Virus record (IMG/VR): IMGVR_UViG_3300035666_000051
Span: 1 to 43,212 of that record
Strand: one strand, 5' to 3'
Source: a virus
Length of the DNA: 43,212 nucleotides
Part shown: positions 1-8,716 of the stretch, piece by piece
Position numbering within the stretch: position 1 is the first letter of the stretch
Layout of the letters: each line of letters starts with the position of its first letter
The notes under the pieces: generated by a model
What the model saw: the letters and a program-made list of their open reading frames with translations, nothing else
Told to the model about the DNA's origin: nothing
Databases searched by the model: none
Made by a program: the position numbers and the translations under genes

Positions 1-1
1 A

Positions 2-715
2 ACCTTTTTTTATGAAACACACCAAATCAATCCAAGTAAATTGGAATTTAAAGTTTTTGATTTAACTCAAACAAAATTCAAAGATTTGATTTTATCCTAT
101 AAGGATGTTGGTGCAATAAAAGCGGGTGACAGATGTATTGAAATTCAATATTCAAAATTTCATTGGTGGTGGAATGAAGATAAAAGTTATGATTACTACT
201 ATTGGATTGATGCAGGTCTTTCTCATTGTGGTTTAATCCCTTTGAAATATTTGACCAACAACCAGCTCGAAAGAAGGTATTATGAATCCAATCTTTTCAA
301 TAATGATTTTTTAAAAAATATGATTGAAGATACGGGTGATAAGTTTTTACTTATTGGTAAAGAGAATGAAAGAAACTATTGGTCAGGAACCTTAGACCCA
401 AAATGGTATAAAAACTATGATAGGAGCATTCACATCATTGGTGGTCTTTTTGGGGGACACAAAAGTAAGTGGGATGAAGTTGTAAACTTATTTGAAGATT
501 ATGCAAAAAAAGTTATCGAAGATATTAAACAATTACCCCACGAAGAAAACATCATGAGTCTCATGTTTTTCAACCACCAAGAGTTGTTTTATAGAAAACA
601 TTTCGATATTTGGTGGTGTAGGGACAATGCGCCAAGTGGAGTGGATGAAACTTTCTTTACATTAAATAAAAGTTTTTTCAGAATATTAGAAGAATTTAAT
701 AGAATTTATGAATAA
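2..715 (+). CDS. HtrL/YibB-like glycosyltransferase family protein, 5' end outside window
   Basis: The reading frame is open to the window edge. The codons before the first possible start (a TTG at 41) encode TFFYETHQINPSK, which reads on naturally, so the gene very likely begins upstream and is truncated here. The visible protein has the pattern of the HtrL/YibB family: an aromatic stretch followed by YYWIDAGLSHCG, then GGLFGGHKSKWDEVV, then an EEN-I-SLMFFNH segment. The neighbouring gene has the same three landmarks (FWIDGGLTN, GGFFGGPKS, TEESIFSIMCYKH), so the two look like diverged copies. The family is linked to polysaccharide biosynthesis, but its reaction is not established. It overlaps the next gene by 8 nt. 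A role in glycosylating virion or host surface is inference. Confidence 0.7.
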   Translation, partial: TFFYETHQINPSKLEFKVFDLTQTKFKDLILSYKDVGAIKAGDRCIEIQYSKFHWWWNEDKSYDYYYWIDAGLSHCGLIPLKYLTNNQLERRYYESNLFNNDFLKNMIEDTGDKFLLIGKENERNYWSGTLDPKWYKNYDRSIHIIGGLFGGHKSKWDEVVNLFEDYAKKVIEDIKQLPHEENIMSLMFFNHQELFYRKHFDIWWCRDNAPSGVDETFFTLNKSFFRILEEFNRIYE

Positions 716-2387
716 TATAACTCTTGTAACAGGAATATGGGACATAGGAAGGTCATCTCTCTCTGAGGGTTGGGCAAGACCTTTTCAACATTATTTGGAT
801 AAATTTGAATCGTTGTTGAAGGTGGAGGAAAATCTTATCGTATTTGGCGAATCGTCTTTGAGGGAATTCGTTTTCCAAAGAAGAAGTGAAAAAAATACAC
901 AATTCATAGAACGACCTCTTTCTTGGTTCATTGACAATGAGTTTTATCCGTTAATTCAACAAATAAGAAATAGAGAAGATTGGAAAAACCTGTCGGGCTG
1001 GTTGAAAGATTCAACACAAGCAAGATTGGAGAATTATAACCCCCTTGTTATGTCCAAAGTGTTTCTTTTACATGACGCAAAAATAATGGATAAGTTTGAT
1101 TCTGAATACATGTTTTGGATTGATGGTGGATTAACAAATACTGTTCATCCTGGTTATTTTACTCATGACAAAGTATTAGATAAACTAACCAAATACATTT
1201 CCAAGTTTTCATTTATTTGTTTTCCTTATGATGCAGAAAGAGAAATTCATGGATTTGAATACAATAAGTTAAATGAACTTGCGGGTGCCAAAGTAAATAA
1301 AGTTGCAAGAGGAGGGTTCTTTGGTGGACCAAAATCAACAATACCTTCAATAAACTCTATCTATTATGGATTGTTGAAATCTACTCTTGAAGAAGGTTAC
1401 ATGGGAACTGAAGAATCGATTTTCAGTATCATGTGTTACAAACACTCTGATTTAATAAATTATTTCAAAATTGAATATAACGGACTTATTGGTAAGTTTT
1501 TTGAAGATTTGAAAAATGATGTTTTGGAAGTTAAGAATGAAACAAGTGTTGTATCGAAAAATAATCTTGATATCAACAAAGTTGGGTTGTATGTAATCAC
1601 ATTTAATAGTCCGAAACAATTCGAAACTTTGATAAATTCGTTTTTGGAATACGATAAAGATTATCTTAACAAGACGAAAAAATTCCTTCTGAATAATTCT
1701 ACAGATAATTCAACATATGAAGCATACAAATATCTTTGTGAAAAATATGATTTTGAACACATTATACCTGATGAAGGTAATTTAGGAATTTGTGGTGGAA
1801 GACAGTTCATTGCGGAGCACTTCGACAAAACTGATTTACATTATTATTTGTTCTTCGAAGATGACATGTTTTTTTATTGTAAAGATGGAGAAGTTTGTAG
1901 AAACGGTTTCAATAGAAAAGTGGACAACTTATACACAAAATCTTTAGAAATTGCTAAAAAAGAAAATTTTGATTTTTTAAAATTAAATTACACTGAATTT
2001 TTTGGTGACAATAGTGTTCAATGGTCATGGTACAATGTTCCTCAAAATGTGAGAGAGGAGTTTTGGCCTGGTAAACCAAGACTTCCACAAATGGGATTGG
2101 ACCCAAATGCACCAAAACTTGAGTTTGATTCAATTTTATCACATAAGGGAGTTCCTTATGCCACAGGTGAGATTTACTACTGTAATTGGCCTCAAATTGT
2201 TTCAAAAACAGGAAATCAAAAAATGTTTTTAGAAACTACATGGGCACATCCTTTTGAACAAACGTGGATGAGTCACATGTATCAACTCACCAAAAAAGGT
2301 CAATTAAAACCTGGTATCTTGTTGATGACACCCACGGAACATAACAGGTTCGAACATTATAATAGAGAACTTCGTAAAGAGTCATAA
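708..2387 (+). CDS. Two-domain protein: HtrL/YibB-like domain plus GT-A type glycosyltransferase
   Basis: This is a 559-residue protein. Residues 1-270 look like HtrL/YibB (start ITLVTGIWDIGR, then SEYMFWIDGGLTN near 132-144 and GGFFGGPKS near 202-210). Residues about 292-559 look like a nucleotide-sugar glycosyltransferase of the GT2/GT-A kind: it opens with GLYVITFNSPKQFETL, has LLNNSTDNST and NLGICGGRQFIAEH, and an acidic EDDMFF at 384-389 in the place of the metal-binding DXD motif. A fusion of both domains suggests two successive sugar-transfer steps. It starts inside the previous gene, so the two are probably translated together. The acceptor is unknown. Phage glycosyltransferases usually modify DNA or virion proteins; nothing in the sequence decides between these. 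Confidence 0.75.
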   Translation: MNNITLVTGIWDIGRSSLSEGWARPFQHYLDKFESLLKVEENLIVFGESSLREFVFQRRSEKNTQFIERPLSWFIDNEFYPLIQQIRNREDWKNLSGWLKDSTQARLENYNPLVMSKVFLLHDAKIMDKFDSEYMFWIDGGLTNTVHPGYFTHDKVLDKLTKYISKFSFICFPYDAEREIHGFEYNKLNELAGAKVNKVARGGFFGGPKSTIPSINSIYYGLLKSTLEEGYMGTEESIFSIMCYKHSDLINYFKIEYNGLIGKFFEDLKNDVLEVKNETSVVSKNNLDINKVGLYVITFNSPKQFETLINSFLEYDKDYLNKTKKFLLNNSTDNSTYEAYKYLCEKYDFEHIIPDEGNLGICGGRQFIAEHFDKTDLHYYLFFEDDMFFYCKDGEVCRNGFNRKVDNLYTKSLEIAKKENFDFLKLNYTEFFGDNSVQWSWYNVPQNVREEFWPGKPRLPQMGLDPNAPKLEFDSILSHKGVPYATGEIYYCNWPQIVSKTGNQKMFLETTWAHPFEQTWMSHMYQLTKKGQLKPGILLMTPTEHNRFEHYNRELRKES

Positions 2388-2406
2388 CAATATATTTATT
2401 GTTATG
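2383..2406. repeat. 24-nt palindrome over the gene junction
   Basis: Arms CATAACAATA and TATTGTTATG pair perfectly around a 4-nt centre. It covers the stop of the glycosyltransferase gene, the TATATTTAT element and the ATG at 2404. It could be an operator or an mRNA hairpin sequestering the start. Confidence 0.6.
2391..2399 (+). promoter_or_regulatory. Late-type element TATATTTAT, 4 nt before ATG 2404
   Basis: TATATTTAT is followed by exactly 4 nt and then the ATG of the 2404 gene. The same spacing is seen at 10901 and 41827. Read as a -10/-7 promoter element, transcription would start about at the ATG. Confidence 0.65.
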
Positions 2407-2784
2407 GAATTTTATATCGCAAAGAATGCCACCCTTCCTCTGTTGAAAATGCAAGTAGTTCAAGATGGTAGGTCAAGTTATTTGGAGTTCATGGAATCTC
2501 TCCCATTTTCCACCATCTATTTTACAATGATAGATTATTATACGGGGGTTCCAAAAATCGTGTCTGCTCCTTGTTATATTACTTCATTGATATTACCTGA
2601 ACCAGGTGCGGGTGTAGAATATTATATTTATTTCCAATTTACTTCAATGGATACAGACACACCGGGTAGGTATCAAGGCCAATTTTTAATTAAGAATGAA
2701 GAAGGTAATCTCATTTTACCTCTTAGAGAACAACTTTACATTAATATCGAAGACAGCTTCATTGCAGAGTCCCCTTGTTGTTAA
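2404..2784 (+). CDS. Small beta-rich protein, probable virion component
   Basis: This is a 126-residue protein without signal peptide or membrane segment. It alternates short hydrophobic strands with the pattern STIYFTMIDYYTG ... YYIYFQFTS ... GRYQGQFLIKNEEGN ... LYINIEDSF. That is reminiscent of the immunoglobulin-like N-terminal domain of phage BppU-type baseplate/head-fibre proteins, where a polymer-like -YxGxFxI- strand precedes a final -YINI- strand. The similarity is my reading of the pattern, not a search result. The late-type element TATATTTAT lies exactly 4 nt before the ATG, which supports expression with the structural genes. A short palindrome covers the junction with the previous gene. 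Confidence 0.6.
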   Translation: MEFYIAKNATLPLLKMQVVQDGRSSYLEFMESLPFSTIYFTMIDYYTGVPKIVSAPCYITSLILPEPGAGVEYYIYFQFTSMDTDTPGRYQGQFLIKNEEGNLILPLREQLYINIEDSFIAESPCC

Positions 2785-2789
2785 ATTTG
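2782..2789 (+). promoter_or_regulatory. Possible host-type promoter TAAATTTG before DNA polymerase
   Basis: An exact match to the Bacteroidota -7 consensus TAnnTTTG, 59 nt before the polymerase GTG. A TTG at 2762-2764 is 17 nt upstream, near the distance of the -33 element. Confidence 0.45.
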
Positions 2790-2808
2790 ATATAAGGGAA
2801 TTTTTTTT

Positions 2809-2817
2809 TATATTTAT
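2809..2817 (+). promoter_or_regulatory. Late-type element TATATTTAT before DNA polymerase region
   Basis: TATATTTAT preceded by a T tract, 5 nt before an ATG at 2823. That ATG opens a 9-codon frame (MSKVNFTIV, stop 2850) overlapping the polymerase GTG at 2849. Confidence 0.5.
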
Positions 2818-2848
2818 GGGTAATGAGTAAGGTAAACTTCACGATAGT

Positions 2849-5677
2849 GTGAAAGCCAATAAACCACTCGTAAATTTTATGATTTCGAATAAAGAAATTG
2901 AAGAGTTTCTTCAAGGGAACGACCCTGAAGAATTTATAGTCGCAATAGAGTTTGACTACGTTTCTAACTCAATCTACAAAGTCAAAGAAATACCAGGTAA
3001 AGGTAAAGACATTAGAAAAGACCAGTTTATTCCATTCGCGTGGGTTGGTGACCTAAGAGGTCTTGGTTTTTACAATGATTCCAAAATGGCACAAAAAGAA
3101 GCCATGACCAAATACGGAATAGTCATCGACAAACTCGAAACCAAAGGAGATGAAAGACTTGAAAAGGGTCTTACATTCATGGTGAAGTCTCTTAAAGGAT
3201 ATAGAGAATTAATTCAATTTTTTCGTGATGGAAACTTGGACCCGTGGGGTGAGAAAGCGAAAGATAAAATAATGGTTCTCCCTCCTGTTGAGCAATATCT
3301 AATAGCAAAAGAAAAAAGATTGTTCAAAGGTTTTGATGACTACGACCAAGTTACAAGACTTGTATTCGACTTAGAGACCAATGCTCTTGACCCTAAAGAT
3401 GGTCGTATTTTCATGATTGGAATAAAAACCAATAAAGGTTACCATAAAGTAATTGAGTGTCTCGATGAATCCCAAGAAAAGGGTGCAATCATTGAGTTCT
3501 TCAATATCATTGACCAAATAAAGCCTTCCATCATAGGTGGATATAATTCAGCAAACTTCGACTGGCATTGGATATTCGAAAGGGGTCAACGTCTTGGTAT
3601 TGACATGAGAAAATCAATCAAATCTTTACACCCTCAACATTCTTATACAAGAAAAGAATCAATTCTCAAACTTGCAAACGAGGTTGAGGATTACTTACAG
3701 ACTTCCATTTGGGGATATAACGTAATTGATATTATTCACGCGGTCAGAAGAGCTCAAGCTATCAATTCGAACATCAAGGCTGCGGGTCTTAAATACATCA
3801 CCAAATTTATCAACAAAGAAGCCCCTGACCGTGTTTACATAGAACACACAGACATCGGAAAGTTCTACGCTGAAAAAGAAGAATTTTGGTTAAACATACA
3901 AAATGGAAAATATAAAAAGGTAGGAATTGACCCCGAAATCGATAATGTTTGCAGAAGAAGAGAAGATATATACATCAAAACTACGGGTGACAATCTTGTA
4001 GAAAGATATTTGGATGATGACTTGGAAGAGACCTTGGCTGTTGATAAAGAGTTTAATCAAGCATCATTCTTACTTGCATCAATGATTCCAACAACTTATG
4101 AGAGAGTTTCAACAATGGGTACCGCAACCCTATGGAAAATGTTGATGCTTGCCTGGTCTTACAAGCACGGACTTGCGATACCACAGAAACAAAGTAAAAC
4201 AGACTTCGTAGGAGGTCTTTCCCGACTACTTAAGGTTGGGTATAGTAAGAATGTACTCAAGTTAGACTTCTCGTCTCTATACCCCTCTATTCAGCTTGTA
4301 CACGATGTATTTCCCGAGTGTGATGTTACAGGTGCAATGAAGGGTATGTTGAAGTACTTTCGTGATACTCGTATTAGATATAAACAACTCGCTGAAGAGT
4401 TTGAAAAAACTGACCCACAGAAATCCGCGTCCTACTCTAACAAACAATTACCAATCAAGATATTCATTAACTCTATGTTCGGGGCTCTTTCTGCCCCTCA
4501 GGTATTCGCTTGGGGTGACATGTACATGGGAGAACAAATCACTTGTACAGGTCGACAATACCTTCGTCAGATGATTAAATTCTTTATGAGTAAAGGATAC
4601 ACACCACTTGTTATGGATACTGACGGGGTAAACTTTTCGAGTCCTGATGATGTGGATATTCATAGGTATGTAGGTAGAGGACTGAACTGGAAAGTTAAGG
4701 TTGGTAAAGAATACACCGGTCCTGATGCTGACGTAGCAGAATACAATGATATTTTCATGAGAGGTGAGATGGCTTTAGATACTGATGGTGTTTGGCCTTC
4801 ATGTATAAATCTTGCCAGAAAAAATTACGCAGTTATGGATGCGAAGGGAAAGATAAAGTTGACTGGCAATTCTATCAAATCAAAAAAACTTCCTTTATAT
4901 ATTGAAGAATTCCTTGATAAAGGAATAAAATATCTTTTGGAGGGTAGGGGTAAAGAATTCATTGAATACTATTATGAATACCTACAAAAGATTTTTGACC
5001 AAAGAATTCCATTATCAAAGATTGCTCAGAGAGCTAAAGTAAAACTCACGTTGGATGACTACAAGAAAAGATTAACACAAAAGACCAAGGCAGGAAATTC
5101 TATGTCAAGAATGGCACATATGGAACTTGCAATTCAACAGAATTTGAATGTTAACTTGGGTGATGTTATAATGTACGTAAACAATGGTAAGAAAGCTTCT
5201 CAAGGTGACGTGCAGAAAATGACTGCTAAGCAAATCAAAGATACTAACGACCTTAATAAGTTGCAAAACCCAAATGCACCACAAATTACTGATGGTGTAA
5301 TTGTTAACTGTTACATGTTGGATGCTAATATTTTAGAAAACAATCCTGATACAACAGGAGAATACAATGTGCCACGAGCAATTGTAACATTCAACAAAAG
5401 AATTGAACCTTTGTTGGTTGTGTTTCAACAAGAGGTTCGAGATGGTTTACTTGTAACAGACCCAGCGGAGAGAGGTATTTTCACAACTTCTCAGTGTGAA
5501 CTTATAAATGGAATGCCTTTCGAAGAGGGAGACCAAGACAAGTTACAAGAAGATGTTTTGGATATTACAGAACAAGAATTGGAATATTGGAAAAAAAGAG
5601 GTTTAGAACCAAACTATATGTACGAATTAGCTGAGGAGGATTGGGAAACAAAGTTAGGATTGTTTCAATCCGTCTGA
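2849..5677 (+). CDS. 43: DNA polymerase, family B (T4 gp43 type) with 3'-5' exonuclease
   Basis: Replicative DNA polymerase, about 942 residues, close to T4 gp43 (898). The exonuclease domain shows Exo I FDLETNALD (D174, E176), Exo II NSANFDWHW (D238) and a probable Exo III Y-x3-D at 387-391. Polymerase motif A is LDFSSLYPS (D473), motif B is IKIFINSMFGAL (about 536-547) and motif C is MDTDG (D590, D592). All catalytic aspartates are present, so it should be active and proofreading. The start is unclear: the frame opens with GTG at 2849, with an ATG 10 codons further on at 2879. A better placed ATG at 2823 lies in another frame. The 3' end overlaps the convergent gene by 24 nt. An exact TAnnTTTG match at 2782 may drive it. 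Confidence 0.96.
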   Translation: MKANKPLVNFMISNKEIEEFLQGNDPEEFIVAIEFDYVSNSIYKVKEIPGKGKDIRKDQFIPFAWVGDLRGLGFYNDSKMAQKEAMTKYGIVIDKLETKGDERLEKGLTFMVKSLKGYRELIQFFRDGNLDPWGEKAKDKIMVLPPVEQYLIAKEKRLFKGFDDYDQVTRLVFDLETNALDPKDGRIFMIGIKTNKGYHKVIECLDESQEKGAIIEFFNIIDQIKPSIIGGYNSANFDWHWIFERGQRLGIDMRKSIKSLHPQHSYTRKESILKLANEVEDYLQTSIWGYNVIDIIHAVRRAQAINSNIKAAGLKYITKFINKEAPDRVYIEHTDIGKFYAEKEEFWLNIQNGKYKKVGIDPEIDNVCRRREDIYIKTTGDNLVERYLDDDLEETLAVDKEFNQASFLLASMIPTTYERVSTMGTATLWKMLMLAWSYKHGLAIPQKQSKTDFVGGLSRLLKVGYSKNVLKLDFSSLYPSIQLVHDVFPECDVTGAMKGMLKYFRDTRIRYKQLAEEFEKTDPQKSASYSNKQLPIKIFINSMFGALSAPQVFAWGDMYMGEQITCTGRQYLRQMIKFFMSKGYTPLVMDTDGVNFSSPDDVDIHRYVGRGLNWKVKVGKEYTGPDADVAEYNDIFMRGEMALDTDGVWPSCINLARKNYAVMDAKGKIKLTGNSIKSKKLPLYIEEFLDKGIKYLLEGRGKEFIEYYYEYLQKIFDQRIPLSKIAQRAKVKLTLDDYKKRLTQKTKAGNSMSRMAHMELAIQQNLNVNLGDVIMYVNNGKKASQGDVQKMTAKQIKDTNDLNKLQNPNAPQITDGVIVNCYMLDANILENNPDTTGEYNVPRAIVTFNKRIEPLLVVFQQEVRDGLLVTDPAERGIFTTSQCELINGMPFEEGDQDKLQEDVLDITEQELEYWKKRGLEPNYMYELAEEDWETKLGLFQSV

Positions 5678-5989
5678 AGATAATATATACCAATTATTTC
5701 TAACAAATCTGAATTCGACACAAGCAAGTTTGTCCAACTCAACTTCATCGTATTCTTCATCAATCAAACCTACATCAGGAACTACCAAAAGTTTTGTCAT
5801 TGATTTAACTACTACGTGGTCACTTTTACGAGAGTTTAATGTTAGGACTGCATCAGGAACACCTCTTACAACAATACAAGCCTCTCCTTGAACTGTGTAA
5901 CTAGCTTCTGAAACCAAAGCGACCTCGGAAGTTTCAATTCTGAGACCGTTAATAATTCTTGTTGATGGTATGGATTTAACAATTGCCAT
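5654..5989 (-). CDS. Hypothetical protein coupled to gp13-like neck gene
   Basis: A 111-residue protein that I do not recognise. It is rich in beta-branched residues with short strands (IVKSIPSTRIINGLRIETS, KLLVVPDVGLIDEEYDEVEL, ACVEFRFVRNNWYIL) and ends in a hydrophilic tail. No membrane segment, cysteine motif or catalytic signature is visible. Its ATG overlaps the TAA of the gp13-like gene (TAATG), so it is probably translated from the same late mRNA and may be a small virion or neck-accessory protein. Its last 24 nt run into the 3' end of the polymerase gene on the other strand. Confidence 0.7.
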   Translation of the reverse strand: MAIVKSIPSTRIINGLRIETSEVALVSEASYTVQGEACIVVRGVPDAVLTLNSRKSDHVVVKSMTKLLVVPDVGLIDEEYDEVELDKLACVEFRFVRNNWYILSSDGLKQS

Positions 5990-7116
5990 TAAATTACATA
6001 AATTTGTCTTGGAAACGCTCTAAATTTCATTTGTTTGTTTAGGTTTTCCGCAATTAAAGCTTCTCTTTCCATAACCTTTTCAGGTCTCAATCTTGTCAAC
6101 CAACCTTCAGCTCCCGTAAGTTCTTCTATTAGTTTACTTTTTTCATCTTTAGACTCGGTTGCCAAACTTTGATAATCCATGGTTATTTCTGAGTCTGGTG
6201 TTTTCAGATTTCCTGAAAACTTACCTCTTACTCTTGATAAAGTTTCTTTGGCGTATGCGGTAAACCATCTTCTTACCCATTGTTGACCCGGAACGTTCAA
6301 GTCCTCCCAAGAAAGAGATTCAATTGGGACGTCAGTTGGAAGTTTTATTATGTCGGGGTTGGCTTTCAAACAGTCATTTCTGTCATCGGGTCCTACATCA
6401 TAATACCAGTACCAAACAGCCTTTCCAACATACAGGCTATAGTTACTCCAATTGAATCTTCCACCTGGAGTGTTATAAAGAAATACATTTTTCTTCCCAT
6501 CGGGTAAACCTGTTATTCTATAAGTTAATGAACCACCTAAGATTCTGTTTAAGATATTCGCTTCTTGCATTCTTATGAGATAGTCAAAACCTGACATCAT
6601 AAAGTATGAACCTTGATATCCCATTTGAGCATAACCGGCTTCGTTTGCACCTAAACCAATACCACCAAATCCAAATCCACCAACACCGCCCAATCCGAAC
6701 GCTGTCCATGGTTGGTTGGAAAACCACAATAATTCGTTGACCTCTCTGCCTGCTGGAATTTCGTAGTTTTGAGTGTTGGCACTCAGTATAAAATAATCTT
6801 TCTTTAAAACCCAAGGACCCACGGTCTGTAAACCAACAATTTTGGAATATGCGTAAGAAAATTGTTGTTCAAAATCCATTGTTCTTGTAACAAGGGCTCT
6901 TGCAACAGATTTTTCATTCATGTTCAAGTTAACGAGATTTACCCATTGAGAATCAATGAGCCACTGTAGGACGTATTCCTCATAGTCTCCGATTGACAAT
7001 TCCATCAATGAGTCTAACATCTCATCTGTTAGTTCTACACTTCTTAGGGGTGCACCCAATTGATTTCTTAGTCGATTATAAATTCTACTTCTTTCTGGTT
7101 CTGGAATAACGGCCAT
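5989..7116 (-). CDS. 13: Neck protein, T4 gp13-like
   Basis: A 375-residue protein resembling T4 gp13 (309 residues), which with gp14 forms the neck closing the filled head. Shared landmarks: the start RLRNQLGAPLRSVELTDEML matches gp13 RLGAPIINVELTPDQI, followed in both by an acidic helix ending ..Y.EY. There is a glycine-rich middle (FGLGGVGGFGFGGIG). The C-terminal RWFTAYAKETLSRVRGKF ... LIEELTGAEGW matches the gp13 segment RWVKDYATALAKELNGQI. ATATTTAT sits 15 nt before the start. It is on the minus strand, away from the gp14- and gp15-like genes, which is a rearrangement of the T4 order. Confidence 0.82.
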   Translation of the reverse strand: MAVIPEPERSRIYNRLRNQLGAPLRSVELTDEMLDSLMELSIGDYEEYVLQWLIDSQWVNLVNLNMNEKSVARALVTRTMDFEQQFSYAYSKIVGLQTVGPWVLKKDYFILSANTQNYEIPAGREVNELLWFSNQPWTAFGLGGVGGFGFGGIGLGANEAGYAQMGYQGSYFMMSGFDYLIRMQEANILNRILGGSLTYRITGLPDGKKNVFLYNTPGGRFNWSNYSLYVGKAVWYWYYDVGPDDRNDCLKANPDIIKLPTDVPIESLSWEDLNVPGQQWVRRWFTAYAKETLSRVRGKFSGNLKTPDSEITMDYQSLATESKDEKSKLIEELTGAEGWLTRLRPEKVMEREALIAENLNKQMKFRAFPRQIYVI

Positions 7117-7131
7117 TAGAATGATTTACAT

Positions 7132-7139
7132 ATAAATAT
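7132..7139 (-). promoter_or_regulatory. Late-type element ATATTTAT before gp13-like gene
   Basis: On the minus strand, ATATTTAT ends 15 nt before the gp13-like ATG. It overlaps the end of the superoxide dismutase gene. Confidence 0.55.
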
Positions 7140-8671
7140 CATCTTAGTGTATAAATCAAATCATCGGGAGGGAACTTGTATGCGTTGATACCCAATTCAA
7201 CATTTTGATTTTTGAAAACAATCGTTTCGAAAGAATTACTGAAAATCATAAAGTCTACATTGTATTTTTTTACACTGCTTGGAGTAAGAACCACAACTTT
7301 TCCTTCTTCGGTAAAATAAGTTGAGAATGGTTTTATTTGCGCGGTCATCACATTTCCATCAATTGTAATTTCACCATCAAGTCCTTCTGAATCTGATTGT
7401 GCACCGAACTCACTTTTAATTTTTACGTTTTCTAATCCAAATTCTTTTTTCAATCTTTTACTAGACCAAGTTTCTACTTTCTCTCCTTTAATTCTACTTT
7501 CGCCTAAGTTTGACATGATTGCTTTGTAAAATGCAGATTCTTCGTTGAATATTTTTTCCGCAGCTTCAATCAAAATATGTACTAGTTTTCTTACACCTAC
7601 AATTTGTTCAGGTAATGTTTTTCCCTTTAATATAATCTTTGGTCTTCCGACTTTTTTTAGTATCGCGTTTACACTTTTTGTAATCATACAAAAGGCTCTA
7701 TGATTACCTGCTAAATAACTTATATCGTGTCTTTGACCATCTTTGTAAAACCCTTGCATTCTGTTGATTTCAAGGTCTTTGGGTCTGTATTCTAACCAAG
7801 GTACTTTTTTTAGTGCGGTATAAATCCCCCCACCGTAAATTTTACTAATTTCGTCAGTTTTTAAAAGTTGTTGAAAGAATTTATCATCTTCCAAAGTACA
7901 CGCCTGAATGTATGATGAATCAGTATTTTCAATCAATAGTTCCTTATTTAATTTAGATTCAATTAGTTTTGTTTTGGTTTTCATATCAAAAAGTTTTGAT
8001 ACAAAATCCCAGTTGACTACTTTCCAAAAGTTTGTGATATATTCATCTCTTTTGTTTCTGTATTTGAGATAGTAAGCGTGTTCCCATAAATCTAATCCTA
8101 ACAGAGGAAAACCACCACCTTCAACCACATTCATAAGTGGATTGTCTTGATTAGGGGTTGACATAATTTTCAAACTCCCGTTCTTTGTTATAATTAACCA
8201 TACCCAACCTGAACCAAATCTATCTTTAGCTATTGTCTCAAACTTCTTTTTGAAATTTGTAAAAGTCCCATATTCTTTTGTAATTTTTTTATAAAGGTCT
8301 CCAGTTAGTTTTTTTGGTTTGGGTGTGAGCATGTTCCAAAAAAGTGCGTGGTTGAAAGCTCCACCTGCGTTGTTTCTGATTGTTTTATCGTATCTTGAAA
8401 TGTTTTTAATAATTTTTTCAAGTTCCAAATCACCATAATTTTTCTTTGCTAATGCGTCGTTCAATTTATCTACATAACCCTTATAATGTTTGTTATAATG
8501 AAACTCCATGGTTTCAGGGTCAATGAACGTTTTTAGTGCTGAGTAAGAATAAGGTAATTTTTCTATTCCAATTTTTTTCATTTCAGTGAGAAGTAAATTT
8601 TTTTCTTCGTTCACTTTGTTCTCCAAAATCTGATACTCAAGATTTTGAATTTGTTGTTCTATTTTCTTCAT
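7139..8671 (-). CDS. Superoxide dismutase (Mn-type) fused to putative PD-(D/E)XK-like domain
   Basis: A 510-residue protein, more than twice the usual ~200 of Fe/Mn superoxide dismutase. Residues 1-36 form a charged, possibly coiled leader. Residues 37-229 are a full dismutase: the metal ligands by alignment are H58 (FHYNKHYKGY), H108 (AFNHALFW), D194 and H198 (LDLWEHAYYLKY), with the gateway H62 and Y66. NNAGG before H108 and NQD at 174-176 are Mn-type traits, the active-site glutamine being in the C-terminal position. Residues 230-510 are unknown; LDGEITIDGNVMTAQIKP (D432, Q445, K447), preceded by a basic helix and followed by VDFMIFSN, could be a D-xn-(E/Q)xK nuclease core. The dismutase call is strong; the nuclease-like reading is inference. 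Confidence 0.92.
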   Translation of the reverse strand: MKKIEQQIQNLEYQILENKVNEEKNLLLTEMKKIGIEKLPYSYSALKTFIDPETMEFHYNKHYKGYVDKLNDALAKKNYGDLELEKIIKNISRYDKTIRNNAGGAFNHALFWNMLTPKPKKLTGDLYKKITKEYGTFTNFKKKFETIAKDRFGSGWVWLIITKNGSLKIMSTPNQDNPLMNVVEGGGFPLLGLDLWEHAYYLKYRNKRDEYITNFWKVVNWDFVSKLFDMKTKTKLIESKLNKELLIENTDSSYIQACTLEDDKFFQQLLKTDEISKIYGGGIYTALKKVPWLEYRPKDLEINRMQGFYKDGQRHDISYLAGNHRAFCMITKSVNAILKKVGRPKIILKGKTLPEQIVGVRKLVHILIEAAEKIFNEESAFYKAIMSNLGESRIKGEKVETWSSKRLKKEFGLENVKIKSEFGAQSDSEGLDGEITIDGNVMTAQIKPFSTYFTEEGKVVVLTPSSVKKYNVDFMIFSNSFETIVFKNQNVELGINAYKFPPDDLIYTLR

Positions 8672-8694
8672 ATCTAATGAAAGGCGTTTGTTAT

Positions 8695-8701
8695 ATAAAT
8701 A
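8695..8701 (-). promoter_or_regulatory. Late-type element TATTTAT before superoxide dismutase gene
   Basis: On the minus strand, TATTTATA lies 23 nt before the dismutase ATG, in the 45-nt gap after the SNF2 gene. It suggests expression of the dismutase with the structural genes. Confidence 0.5.
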
Positions 8702-8716
8702 ACACGCTTTCTGTTA

